From Diacronema lutheri (lineage: Eukaryota; Haptophyta; Pavlovophyceae; Pavlovales; Pavlovaceae), in NCBI GenBank assembly GCA_019448385.1, contig JAGTXO010000004.1:682001-746000 (forward strand): a stretch of DNA of 64,000 nucleotides, given 5' to 3'. The notes beneath the pieces are model-generated. The model ran no database searches and had not been told where the DNA came from. It saw nothing but the letters and a program-made list of their open reading frames with translations. Position 1 is the first letter of the stretch, and each line of letters begins with the position of its first letter. Positions 1 to 7,183 of the stretch are shown here, piece by piece. The position numbers and the translations under genes were made by a program.

Positions 1-1267
1 AGGGGCTCGCACAGTCGGTGGCGCGCGTGCCACTCGCGAGCTGCTCGCGGTAGTCGCCCGCGGTCGAGGCGAGGCGGAGCGGTGAGCACGCAGCCCGCAG
101 CACCGCCGAGAAGGCCGCCTGCGGGTGGCGCTCATGCTGCGTGCTCGCGCCGAGCTCCTCGAGCGACCGGTTGCACGTCGCCACGATCACCCAGCCGGCG
201 TCGACGAGCCTGCGCAGCACGCCCGTCACGATGCTCGCGTCCGCAACGTCCATCATCTGCACCTCGTCAAAGCACAGCAGACCGGGCGCCATGCTCCGCC
301 CGACCGCCTCGAGCGCGAGCGGCACGCTGCCCGCCGCACGCGGCTCGCCCGCGCCCATCGCGCCAAGCCCGCCCTCGCTGATGTCGCGCGCGAGCTCGGC
401 GATGAGCTCGCTCGTCGCGTCGGTGCGCGCGCGCGGCGGCTCGCGCATCAGCTGCTCGACCAGCTCGCCAAGCACGTGCCACCGGTGCGCCGGCCCGCCG
501 GCCGGCTCGTCCTCGGCGCGCGGCGCGTACGCCGGCCGCTCGCACGCGGCGGCGCTGTGCCGGTGGAGGCGCGAGCTCACCTCGAGCATGAATGCGTTAT
601 AGTGGACGCGGCGCAGGCACGGAACCGCCGCCGACTCCTTCACCGCGTCAAAGAAGAGGTCGAGCACGAGCGTCTTGCCCACGCCCACCTCGCCGTGGAG
701 GAACACGCCGCGCGGCGGCGGCGGCGCGGGCGGAGGAGGCGGCGGAGGCGGTCGCCGCACCGCGCGTGACGGCGGGGTGGCTGGCGAGGGTGATAAGTCT
801 GAGCTGGCGTCTGCGTGCATCTCGTCAAGCGCCGCCTTGCCAAGCCCCGAGCGCCAAAATGGGTGCTCGCGCTCCGCCGCTGTCAGGGCGGCGTCCGCGC
901 GGCGCGCGGGCGGCGCGGGCGGCGCGGGCGGCGCGGCGCGCTTTGCTGCCAGCCAAGCGCTTAGGCGCTGGGCGAGCTCGCGCGCGGCCGCGAGCGGCTG
1001 TCTGCGACGAGCCGCCTCCTCCTCGGCTGCCTCGCGCTCCGCCCTCTCCCTTTCCGCACGCCACCGCTCGAGCTGCTGAGACCAGCGCGAGAGAGCTGAG
1101 CCGTACGCGCGCAGCTCGTCGTGCAGCGCATCGAGCTGCCGCAAAGCCGCGCGCTGCGCGTCGTCGGCGATGAGGCCAGCGCGCGCCTCGTACTTTGCGA
1201 GCGCGCGCGCCGGCGGTCCGATGCTCCGATGCGCTCCGTTCAGTCCCCTCACGATCTTCGTCGCCAT
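1..1267 (-). CDS. AFG1: AFG1-like (LACE1-type) AAA+ ATPase, C-terminus beyond window
   Basis: The minus frame opens with ATG at 1265-1267 and stays open through the left edge, so the C-terminus is missing. Visible in order: a helical N-terminal region (LIADDAQRAALRQLDAL near residues 28-44), a Pro-rich linker, Walker A GEVGVGKT around 690, the PGLLCFDEVQMMDVADA Walker B block around 240-300, and the sensor-like VATCNRS around 165-185. This order and spacing match the AFG1/LACE1/ZapE family, mitochondrial inner-membrane AAA+ proteins that help degrade or turn over respiratory-chain subunits; that role is family knowledge. The protein ends in DYREQLASG at the edge, as AFG1 proteins do after sensor 1. 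The start lies only 24 bp from the divergent ATG at 1292, so the two genes must share a promoter. No intron is needed in the visible part. Confidence 0.88.
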   Translation of the reverse strand, partial: MATKIVRGLNGAHRSIGPPARALAKYEARAGLIADDAQRAALRQLDALHDELRAYGSALSRWSQQLERWRAERERAEREAAEEEAARRRQPLAAARELAQRLSAWLAAKRAAPPAPPAPPARRADAALTAAEREHPFWRSGLGKAALDEMHADASSDLSPSPATPPSRAVRRPPPPPPPPAPPPPRGVFLHGEVGVGKTLVLDLFFDAVKESAAVPCLRRVHYNAFMLEVSSRLHRHSAAACERPAYAPRAEDEPAGGPAHRWHVLGELVEQLMREPPRARTDATSELIAELARDISEGGLGAMGAGEPRAAGSVPLALEAVGRSMAPGLLCFDEVQMMDVADASIVTGVLRRLVDAGWVIVATCNRSLEELGASTQHERHPQAAFSAVLRAACSPLRLASTAGDYREQLASGTRATDCASP

Positions 1268-1291
1268 CCTGGATCCGTTGCGCAAGTGAAA

Positions 1292-2497
1292 ATGCGGCAG
1301 CGCGCCGCCCCGCTGCCGCTCGGATTTGGCGGCGAGGAGGACCCCTGGTACAGGCCGCCTCCCATCGCGAACGATTTGCGAGCAGCTCCGCGGTCGAGCG
1401 CGATCGCGCGCAGGCGCGCGCTGCCGTGCGTTGCCGCCGCCCTGCTCGTCGCCGCCTGCGCCGCGCTGTGGCTCTACCGCGCGCTTCTCGCGGGGCACGC
1501 CCTCTTCACATGCGCGCTTGCGGCGGTGCGCGCGGCGCAGCTGGTCGGGCTGTCGCAACGCACAGTGCCGGAGGAGGCAAGCGCCACGCTTGCGTGCGCT
1601 CGCCGCGTGCTCGGCTCCGCTCGCACCGTGAGCGACGCTATGGACGAGCGCGCCATCGCCGCGCTCGAGCGGTCCGAGAACGGCTCGTGGTGGTGGTTCG
1701 CGCAGCCGAGCTGGTGCACGGTCGAGCGCTCCAACCGCGCGGGTGTGGTCTGGTCGGACGTGCGCGCGCACGGCGTTGCCTCCGCGCCCGCCGTGCTCTG
1801 GCTCGACGGCCTGCGCACGCCGGCCGCGCCCGCGCGCATCGCGTGCCACTGGTCTGCCGCGCTCGACGCGCGCGTCCTCGTGCCCGAGCTGTTGGCGGAG
1901 CAAACGACGAGCCAGCTGATCATGCAGCTGCACCGCGTGCACCGCCGGCTGCACGCCGAGGTCGGCGCTACGCGCACCGCCGTCCTCGCCACCGCGCCCG
2001 ATGCCTCGTGGCTCGCTTTGAGCAGTGCGCTACGACTCACAAGGGCAGCAGCCGAGATGCCTGCGGCCGTCGTCGCGGTCTCGCCGCTCGTCGACCTCGA
2101 GCTCGATGCGCACGAGTCGCACAGGACAGCGCGCGTGCTTGGTGATCCGATGCCCGCTGCGCGCCTGGAGCACCTCGCGCGCCACCTTGCCGGCGTCTCG
2201 ATGGGCGTGCCGTCCGCCGCGCAGCCGTCCGCGTCGACGCTGCACCGCCTCTCGCCGTCGTGGCAGGCGCTCGCCGGGCTCCCGGCGGTCATGCTCGTCT
2301 GGGACCGGAGAGAGTTGCTGAGCGATCAGATCGGCGCCTTCGTGCATCGTCTTCACGAGGCGGAGGTGCCCGTGATGGAGCACGCGCGCGGCGGTGTTGG
2401 CCATGGATGGTTGCGCGCAGCGCCGTGGGCCACCACCGAGGGGCGCGCCGACATGCTGGCCATCTCGCGTTTTCTCGTGCAAAGCGGCGTAAAGTAA
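1292..2497 (+). CDS. Membrane-anchored alpha/beta-hydrolase-like protein
   Basis: A 401-residue protein. I chose ATG 1292 because the longer upstream frame would overlap the divergent AFG1 gene. A hydrophobic anchor (about residues 35-60, LPCVAAALLVAACAALWLYR) follows a short basic N-terminus. The rest resembles the hormone-sensitive-lipase/acetyl-hydrolase type of alpha/beta fold: VLWLDG at the first strand, VSPLVDLEL at the segment that normally follows the nucleophile elbow, and a C-terminal GHGW that could hold the catalytic His. The usual HGGG oxyanion motif and GDSAG elbow are not recognisable; TAPDASW lies where the elbow would be. It may therefore be a degenerate, non-catalytic member. 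Substrate unknown. It is transcribed away from the AFG1-like gene. Confidence 0.6.
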   Translation: MRQRAAPLPLGFGGEEDPWYRPPPIANDLRAAPRSSAIARRRALPCVAAALLVAACAALWLYRALLAGHALFTCALAAVRAAQLVGLSQRTVPEEASATLACARRVLGSARTVSDAMDERAIAALERSENGSWWWFAQPSWCTVERSNRAGVVWSDVRAHGVASAPAVLWLDGLRTPAAPARIACHWSAALDARVLVPELLAEQTTSQLIMQLHRVHRRLHAEVGATRTAVLATAPDASWLALSSALRLTRAAAEMPAAVVAVSPLVDLELDAHESHRTARVLGDPMPAARLEHLARHLAGVSMGVPSAAQPSASTLHRLSPSWQALAGLPAVMLVWDRRELLSDQIGAFVHRLHEAEVPVMEHARGGVGHGWLRAAPWATTEGRADMLAISRFLVQSGVK

Positions 2498-2598
2498 ACG
2501 ATCACACGACGATCACGATGACCCGCTCTGGCTCACGACCGTCATGCATGCCAGGCCCGAAGGTCAAGCGGGCGCCCGCGCGAGCGCGATCGCCACCT

Positions 2599-2913
2599 TC
2601 ACCGTTTTTTCGCCGTCTTCTTGAGCTTTCGTCGCGCGGCTTTGCTCATCCAGACCTTGCCATCCTTGCCGACGCTCACAGCGACCCCGCCGGGCGTCGG
2701 ACGCGCCACGCCCTTCTTGGCCGCAGGCGCGCTCTGTGGGACCCCGATGTTGCGGCCCTCCCGCTTCGCCTGCTCGAGCCGCTCCTTCTCGATTCGCGCC
2801 TTGCTCAGCCGCTCCTCCTCCTGCCTGTCGTGCGATGCGGTGTTGCAGAACGCCGAATTGATCTCGTAGCTCCCTGGCTTCGCCGCGTCGCCGAGGCGTT
2901 TCCGTTTGGTCAT
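2599..2913 (-). CDS. Small basic charged protein, unknown function
   Basis: A 104-residue protein starting at ATG 2911-2913. It opens MTKRKRLGDAAKPGSYEINS, continues with a charged helix (EEERLSKARIEKERLEQAKREG) and ends in a lysine/arginine cluster (ARRKLKKTAKKR) that could be a nuclear or nucleolar signal. I do not recognise the family. The high Lys/Arg content and lack of hydrophobic segments suggest a soluble, possibly RNA- or ribosome-associated protein, but that is inference. It is divergent from the spermidine-synthase-like gene, with 36 bp between start codons, and it converges on the hydrolase gene upstream. The reading frame continues upstream of this ATG into the antisense of the neighbour, which I regard as a shadow. 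Confidence 0.6.
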   Translation of the reverse strand: MTKRKRLGDAAKPGSYEINSAFCNTASHDRQEEERLSKARIEKERLEQAKREGRNIGVPQSAPAAKKGVARPTPGGVAVSVGKDGKVWMSKAARRKLKKTAKKR

Positions 2914-2949
2914 GCGCGCGCGCACGGGCGCACGCGGCCGCGATGCGCG

Positions 2950-4095
2950 ATGGCTTCCGCGTTTCCGAGAGGCGGGAAAAACGCTCTCACGACGATGTCC
3001 TCCCCCAGGCGTATCGGCCACTTGCTGCGACGACATCGAGGCACATTGATCGCGACGGGCGTCGGCGTCCTTCTCGGCTGCGCACTGCACGCGCGCCTGA
3101 CGCCACTCTGTCCGGAGGGCGCGGCGTGCATCTTCGGCCCGCCCGGCGTGCAGCCCTACGTCGAGTACGCCGAGATCCCGTCCTTCTGGGCGGTGTACGA
3201 CGTCCAGCGCATCCTCCATGAGGTGCGCAGCGCGTTCCAGCACATCGTCGTGTACGAGACCTACTTCCACGGGCGCATCCTGACGATTGACGGCGCGCTC
3301 ATGATCACCGAGCGCGACGAGCGCAACTACCACGAGATGCTCGCCCACGTGCCGCTCAACTACCTGCCCGCCGCGCAGCGCGTCCTCGTCGTGGGCGGCG
3401 GCGATGGCGGGACGGTCACGCAGGTAGTGCGCCATGCGGCTGTGCGCGAGGTGGTGTGGGTAGAAATCGACGAGCTCGTGGTGCGCACGGCCCGCCGCTT
3501 CTTCCCAAAGGTGAGCGCGGGCGCCGACGACCAGCGCGTCAAGCTGGCGGTGCGCAACGCGGCGCACTGGGTCGCCGAGCAGCAGTTCAGCGCGGACGGC
3601 GGCGGCCTCGACGTGGTGCTGATCGATTCGACCGACTTTAATCAGGCCGAGCCGCTCTTCAGCATCCATTTTTACGCTTCGCTCAAGCGGCTGATGAGCG
3701 AGCGCTCGATCCTGTGCCTCAACGCCGACTCGCCGCAGTGGGGGCAGGTGCGGCTCGTGCAGTTCGTCGATCGCCTCACGCCACTCTTCCGGCACGTCCA
3801 CGTGTACCAGTCCTTTCAGCCGACCTACTCGTCGGGCCACTACGCGTTCATCTTCGCGTCCGACACCGTCCACCCGACGCAGAGCGCCATCGACTGGACC
3901 GCGTGGGACGAGCTCCTCATCGACACGCGCTACTACACGCCCGACGTTCACTACGGCGCATTCATGCTCACCGCGCAAGTCGGCGGCGTCCTGCGCCAGC
4001 CCGCGCCGCGCTTGGCCGACGTCCGCTCCTTCTGGTCCGCCCCACGACCGAGCACATCTTCGGCAGTGCCGGCCCGCCCCTCCCATTCCGACTGA
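2950..4095 (+). CDS. Spermidine/thermospermine synthase-like aminopropyltransferase with N-terminal anchor
   Basis: A 381-residue protein from ATG 2950. An N-terminal hydrophobic stretch (TLIATGVGVLLGCALHA) makes a signal anchor or targeting peptide. The core is a spermidine-synthase fold: YHEMLAHVPLNYLP, the dcSAM-binding VLVVGGGDGGTVTQV loop, WVEIDELVV for the adenosyl ribose, and LDVVLIDSTDF, where DSTD corresponds to the catalytic D(S/C)(T/S)D signature. The family transfers an aminopropyl group from decarboxylated SAM to putrescine or spermidine. Whether the product is spermidine, thermospermine or spermine cannot be read from sequence. The C-terminus (after RSFWSAP) is Ser/Pro-rich and probably disordered. 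Its stop codon (4093-4095) lies 3 nt from the stop of the convergent MsrA-like gene. Confidence 0.9.
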   Translation: MASAFPRGGKNALTTMSSPRRIGHLLRRHRGTLIATGVGVLLGCALHARLTPLCPEGAACIFGPPGVQPYVEYAEIPSFWAVYDVQRILHEVRSAFQHIVVYETYFHGRILTIDGALMITERDERNYHEMLAHVPLNYLPAAQRVLVVGGGDGGTVTQVVRHAAVREVVWVEIDELVVRTARRFFPKVSAGADDQRVKLAVRNAAHWVAEQQFSADGGGLDVVLIDSTDFNQAEPLFSIHFYASLKRLMSERSILCLNADSPQWGQVRLVQFVDRLTPLFRHVHVYQSFQPTYSSGHYAFIFASDTVHPTQSAIDWTAWDELLIDTRYYTPDVHYGAFMLTAQVGGVLRQPAPRLADVRSFWSAPRPSTSSAVPARPSHSD

Positions 4096-4098
4096 AGC

Positions 4099-4943
4099 TC
4101 AGTCCCGCGAGCAACCGGTGCGGTGGATTCGCCCGGCGCCGAGCAGGGCGTCACGCAGGGCGTAGTACGCCGTGCTGTACTGCTCGACCATGTCGGCATG
4201 GAACTGGTGGTAGACCTCCGCTTGGTAGAACGGCGAGCGCGCCGAGTCCATCACCCACACGGTGCCTTCCACGTCGCCGTCATTGCCAGCGCCCGTCCGG
4301 ACGTGGATGCCGCGCGCGGCCGCGGCCGCGCTGAACTGCTTGCCGGCGTGCGAGTCGATGCCTCCAGGGAAGCCGACGACGCTGCGGTACTCGGCGCCCC
4401 GGTCCTGCACGTCGCGTCGCACGCCCTTCACGCACGTCTTCTCGAAGAAGGTTGCAGCAACCTGTGCGGCTGCGCCGTCCGGCAGCTCGAGCGAGACCAC
4501 CTCCGCGTGGCCAAGCATGCCGTAGTCGCTGACGCCCGTCATCGAATGGTAGCACACGCGCCCGTCCTGCGACGTATGCGTCCCGCCCGCGTAGCCGGTG
4601 AGCGCCGTGAGCTCCTCGTCCGAGCGGCCGAGGATTGCCCGCTCGACACGCGTGACGACGTCGTGCTGCACGTGCCCTGAACAGCGGCAGCGGCGCGTCG
4701 CTCGCTATGCGGCGTTAGGCAGCGGCGTACCGCGAACGTTGAGCACGCCTCGCGGAAGCGCGCGCGGGCGCGCGGCTCACAGAAGCAGCCGCATCCCAAG
4801 TAGGAGACGTTTCGCCCAGCGCTGGGCCCAAGGCGAACGTGCATCATGCGCTGCGCGCCCGCCGGCCGCGACGCGACCAACCACAGAGTGCAGACGCACA
4901 CCGAGACGAACGCCGCAGCGCGCTTCACGACTTCCGTCACCAT
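4099..4943 (-). CDS. Secreted/ER peptide methionine sulfoxide reductase A-like, one intron
   Basis: Two exons fit: 4943-4781 and 4676-4099, with an intron 4780-4677 (GTGAGC...TTCAG). The join restores the MsrA active-site motif GCGCFWHVQHD, the intron splitting the Trp codon T|GG. Downstream come LTALTGYAGG, VCYH and VSDYGMLGHAEVVSLEL, GAEYRSVVGFPGG and YQAEVYHQFH, all typical of MsrA, which reduces methionine-S-sulfoxide with thioredoxin-type electron donors. Product 246 residues. The N-terminus (VKRAAAFVSVCVCTLWLVASRPAGAQ) is a clear signal peptide, so the enzyme should enter the ER or secretory route, or a complex plastid. Divergent from the coiled-coil gene at 5032 (88 bp between ATGs) and convergent with spermidine synthase (3 nt between stops). 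Confidence 0.87.
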
Positions 4944-5031
4944 CGTTGCGTGCGAATCCGAGAGGGAAAAAGAGCAGGACAACAAACAGTCCCCGGTCCG
5001 AGTTCTGCCCGCGCATCCGGCCGGGCGCCCG

Positions 5032-5532
5032 ATGTCGTTCTTCAAGAAGCGGGAGGCGGAAGTCCTCAAGCAGAGCCTTGACGCCGTGGCGCGCATCGAC
5101 CGCCTCGACGAGGTCGTGCGCGACAAGGACGAGCAGATCGTCAGCTTAAACCGCATGCTGTGCGACACGATCGCCGAGCGCGATGCGGCGTTGCGCGAGG
5201 CCGAGGCGTTGCAGCAGCTGCATCGGGTGAACGCCCAGCTGCGCAACGAGAATACGCAGCTCATGGCGCAACTTCAAAGTTGCGAGGCGCTGATTGAGCA
5301 GCTCAACCTGCGCATCCGCGCGTTCGAGGTCGAGCGCGAGCCCGCGCCGTCTGTCGGCTCAGAATCCAACGGGCCGCGGTCGCTCTACGCGCCGAGCGTC
5401 GGAGCGCGCTCGGCGCGCTACTCGGGCTCGCTCGCCGGATCCCTCAGCGGCGGCGCGTCCGGGCTTCGCCTCGCTCCGAGCGAGCGCGCGCGCATGCACG
5501 ATGTCGCCACGCGCGCGATGCTCCTGAAGTAG
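5032..5532 (+). CDS. Coiled-coil protein, unknown function
   Basis: A 166-residue protein from ATG 5032 (MSFFKKREAEVLKQSL). Residues about 5-105 form a continuous heptad-like helix (AEVLKQSLDAVARIDRLDEV, DKDEQIVSLNRML, RNENTQLMAQLQ), after which the chain becomes Ser/Gly/Arg-rich and probably disordered. There is no signal peptide or membrane segment. I do not recognise the family; cytoskeletal or centrosomal scaffolds look like this, but so do many others. The frame is open further upstream, but that part overlaps the promoter of the divergent MsrA-like gene and has no protein-like character. The 232 bp between this gene and COX10 (5533-5764) hold nothing I can name. Confidence 0.65.
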   Translation: MSFFKKREAEVLKQSLDAVARIDRLDEVVRDKDEQIVSLNRMLCDTIAERDAALREAEALQQLHRVNAQLRNENTQLMAQLQSCEALIEQLNLRIRAFEVEREPAPSVGSESNGPRSLYAPSVGARSARYSGSLAGSLSGGASGLRLAPSERARMHDVATRAMLLK

Positions 5533-5764
5533 CGAGCGCACGGCGAGCTGCGTCGCGCGCGCTCCAGTGCGCGTGGAGGCCTTGCCGGTGGGCGAGGTCG
5601 CCGGCACGCTTGCCCGTGCTGACCCTGCCGTCGACGCCACGAACACGCGCGCTGGCCGCTGAGCGCAGGCCACGGAGACTCTGTCACACGTCAGTGAACA
5701 GGCACCGCGCAGTCATCAGTCGCACCGTGCTGTCGCTGCGGGAAAGCCACGAAGGCGACTAACG

Positions 5765-7036
5765 ATGTTCACGGCGAGGTTCGCGTCGCTCGGCCGGGCG
5801 GAGGGCCCGCTCGCGCGATCAGGGGCGCGCGTCGCGCGCAGGGCGCGGCTGTTGAGCGTGGCTTCGGACGCGGCCACCTCCGCGCCGGCCGCGCCGGCGC
5901 CGGCCGCCGCCAGCGCGCTGTCGGACGCGCACGACACGGCGCGCGGCTCAGCGCTCGGCAAGTGGCCGTCGATTTACCTCGAGCTGGCCAAGTACCGGCT
6001 GAGCAGCCTGGTGGTGTTCACCACGTCGGCCGGTTACGCAATGGCCGGCCCACCCTTTGACCTCGCCGTCCTCGCGCCGACGCTCGTCGGCACGTTCCTC
6101 GCGTCGGCGAGCGCGAGCTGCCTGAACCAAATCTACGAGCGCGATCGCGACGGCAGGATGCGACGGACGATGCGACGGCCGCTGCCCGCGGGGCATATGT
6201 CGGTGCCGCACGCACTCGCCTTTGCGCTCGGCTCGGGCACCGCCGGCGTCGGCCTCCTCGCCGCGTGTGCCAACCCTCTCACGGCCGCGCTCGGCCTGGC
6301 CAACATTGCGCTGTACGCGGCGGTGTACACGCCGCTCAAGGTGCGCTCGCACCGCAACACGGAGGTGGGTGCGATCGTAGGCGCGCTGCCTCCGCTGATG
6401 GGCTGGACCGCCGCGACCAATTCGGCCTGTGGCCTCGAGCCGCTCGCGCTCGGTGCATGCCTCTTCTTGTGGCAGATGCCCCACTTTTATGCGCTCGCGT
6501 GGCTCTACCGCGCAGACTACGCGGCGGGCGGGTACAAGATGCTGCCGCTGTACGACCCGACGGGCGAGCGCACAGCTTCGCACTGCCTCGCCTACGCCCT
6601 CGCGCTCAGCGCGCTCCCCGTCGCGACGAGCGTGGCGGGCGTGACGAGCTCAATGTTCGCCGTCGAGTCGATCGCGTTCAACGGCGCCCTCGTCCTCCTC
6701 GCCGCGCGCTTCCGCGAGCGCGCGTCGCAGGGGCGCGCGCGCGCGCTCTTCCTGTACAGCCTGATCCAGCTCCCCGTCATGCTCGTCCTCCTCGTCTTCC
6801 ACGGCGAGCGCCTGCAGGGCGGCGGCGCGCGCGAGAGCGATAATGGCGCGCGCGCGCTGCCAGCCGTCGAGCGGCTGCGTGACGCGGGGCGCGAGTTGTG
6901 CGCGCACGAGCGCATCGCCAAGGCGGGCGCCGGGGGCGCGGCGCCTACAGCGTGTCCGATCGTCCTCGGCGAGGCAGCGTCGAGCGAGAGCGCCCTCCAA
7001 CATCTGCCGACGGCGCGCGGGCCGGCGGCCGAATGA
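5765..7036 (+). CDS. COX10: Protoheme IX farnesyltransferase (heme O synthase)
   Basis: A 423-residue, intronless gene. The N-terminus (MFTARFASLGRAEGPLARSG, many Arg, no acids after residue 13) is a mitochondrial presequence. The UbiA-type core starts at YLELAKYRLSSLVVFTTSAGY. The first Asp-rich motif NQIYERDRDGRMRRTMRRPL binds the farnesyl diphosphate-Mg complex; the second conserved block is LPPLMGWTAA with FLWQMPHFYALAWLYRADY and GGYKMLPLYDPTGERT. About eight hydrophobic segments follow one another, as expected for an inner-membrane enzyme that converts heme b to heme O for cytochrome c oxidase. The C-terminal tail after FHGERLQGG is longer than usual and hydrophilic. It converges on the EPG5-like gene, with 147 bp between stops. 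Confidence 0.95.
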   Translation: MFTARFASLGRAEGPLARSGARVARRARLLSVASDAATSAPAAPAPAAASALSDAHDTARGSALGKWPSIYLELAKYRLSSLVVFTTSAGYAMAGPPFDLAVLAPTLVGTFLASASASCLNQIYERDRDGRMRRTMRRPLPAGHMSVPHALAFALGSGTAGVGLLAACANPLTAALGLANIALYAAVYTPLKVRSHRNTEVGAIVGALPPLMGWTAATNSACGLEPLALGACLFLWQMPHFYALAWLYRADYAAGGYKMLPLYDPTGERTASHCLAYALALSALPVATSVAGVTSSMFAVESIAFNGALVLLAARFRERASQGRARALFLYSLIQLPVMLVLLVFHGERLQGGGARESDNGARALPAVERLRDAGRELCAHERIAKAGAGGAAPTACPIVLGEAASSESALQHLPTARGPAAE

Positions 7037-7183
7037 CGTGACGCGTGGGAGCGTGAAGGCCCCGCTTGCGTGCGTGGGTCTCGGACGCGTGCTGCATGGC
7101 GTCTGCGCCACCGGGCCCGAGGCCGCCGGCTTGCTACCGCTGCAATGTGTTCGAATGCAGAACGCGACACTCAGGGAGCAGTG

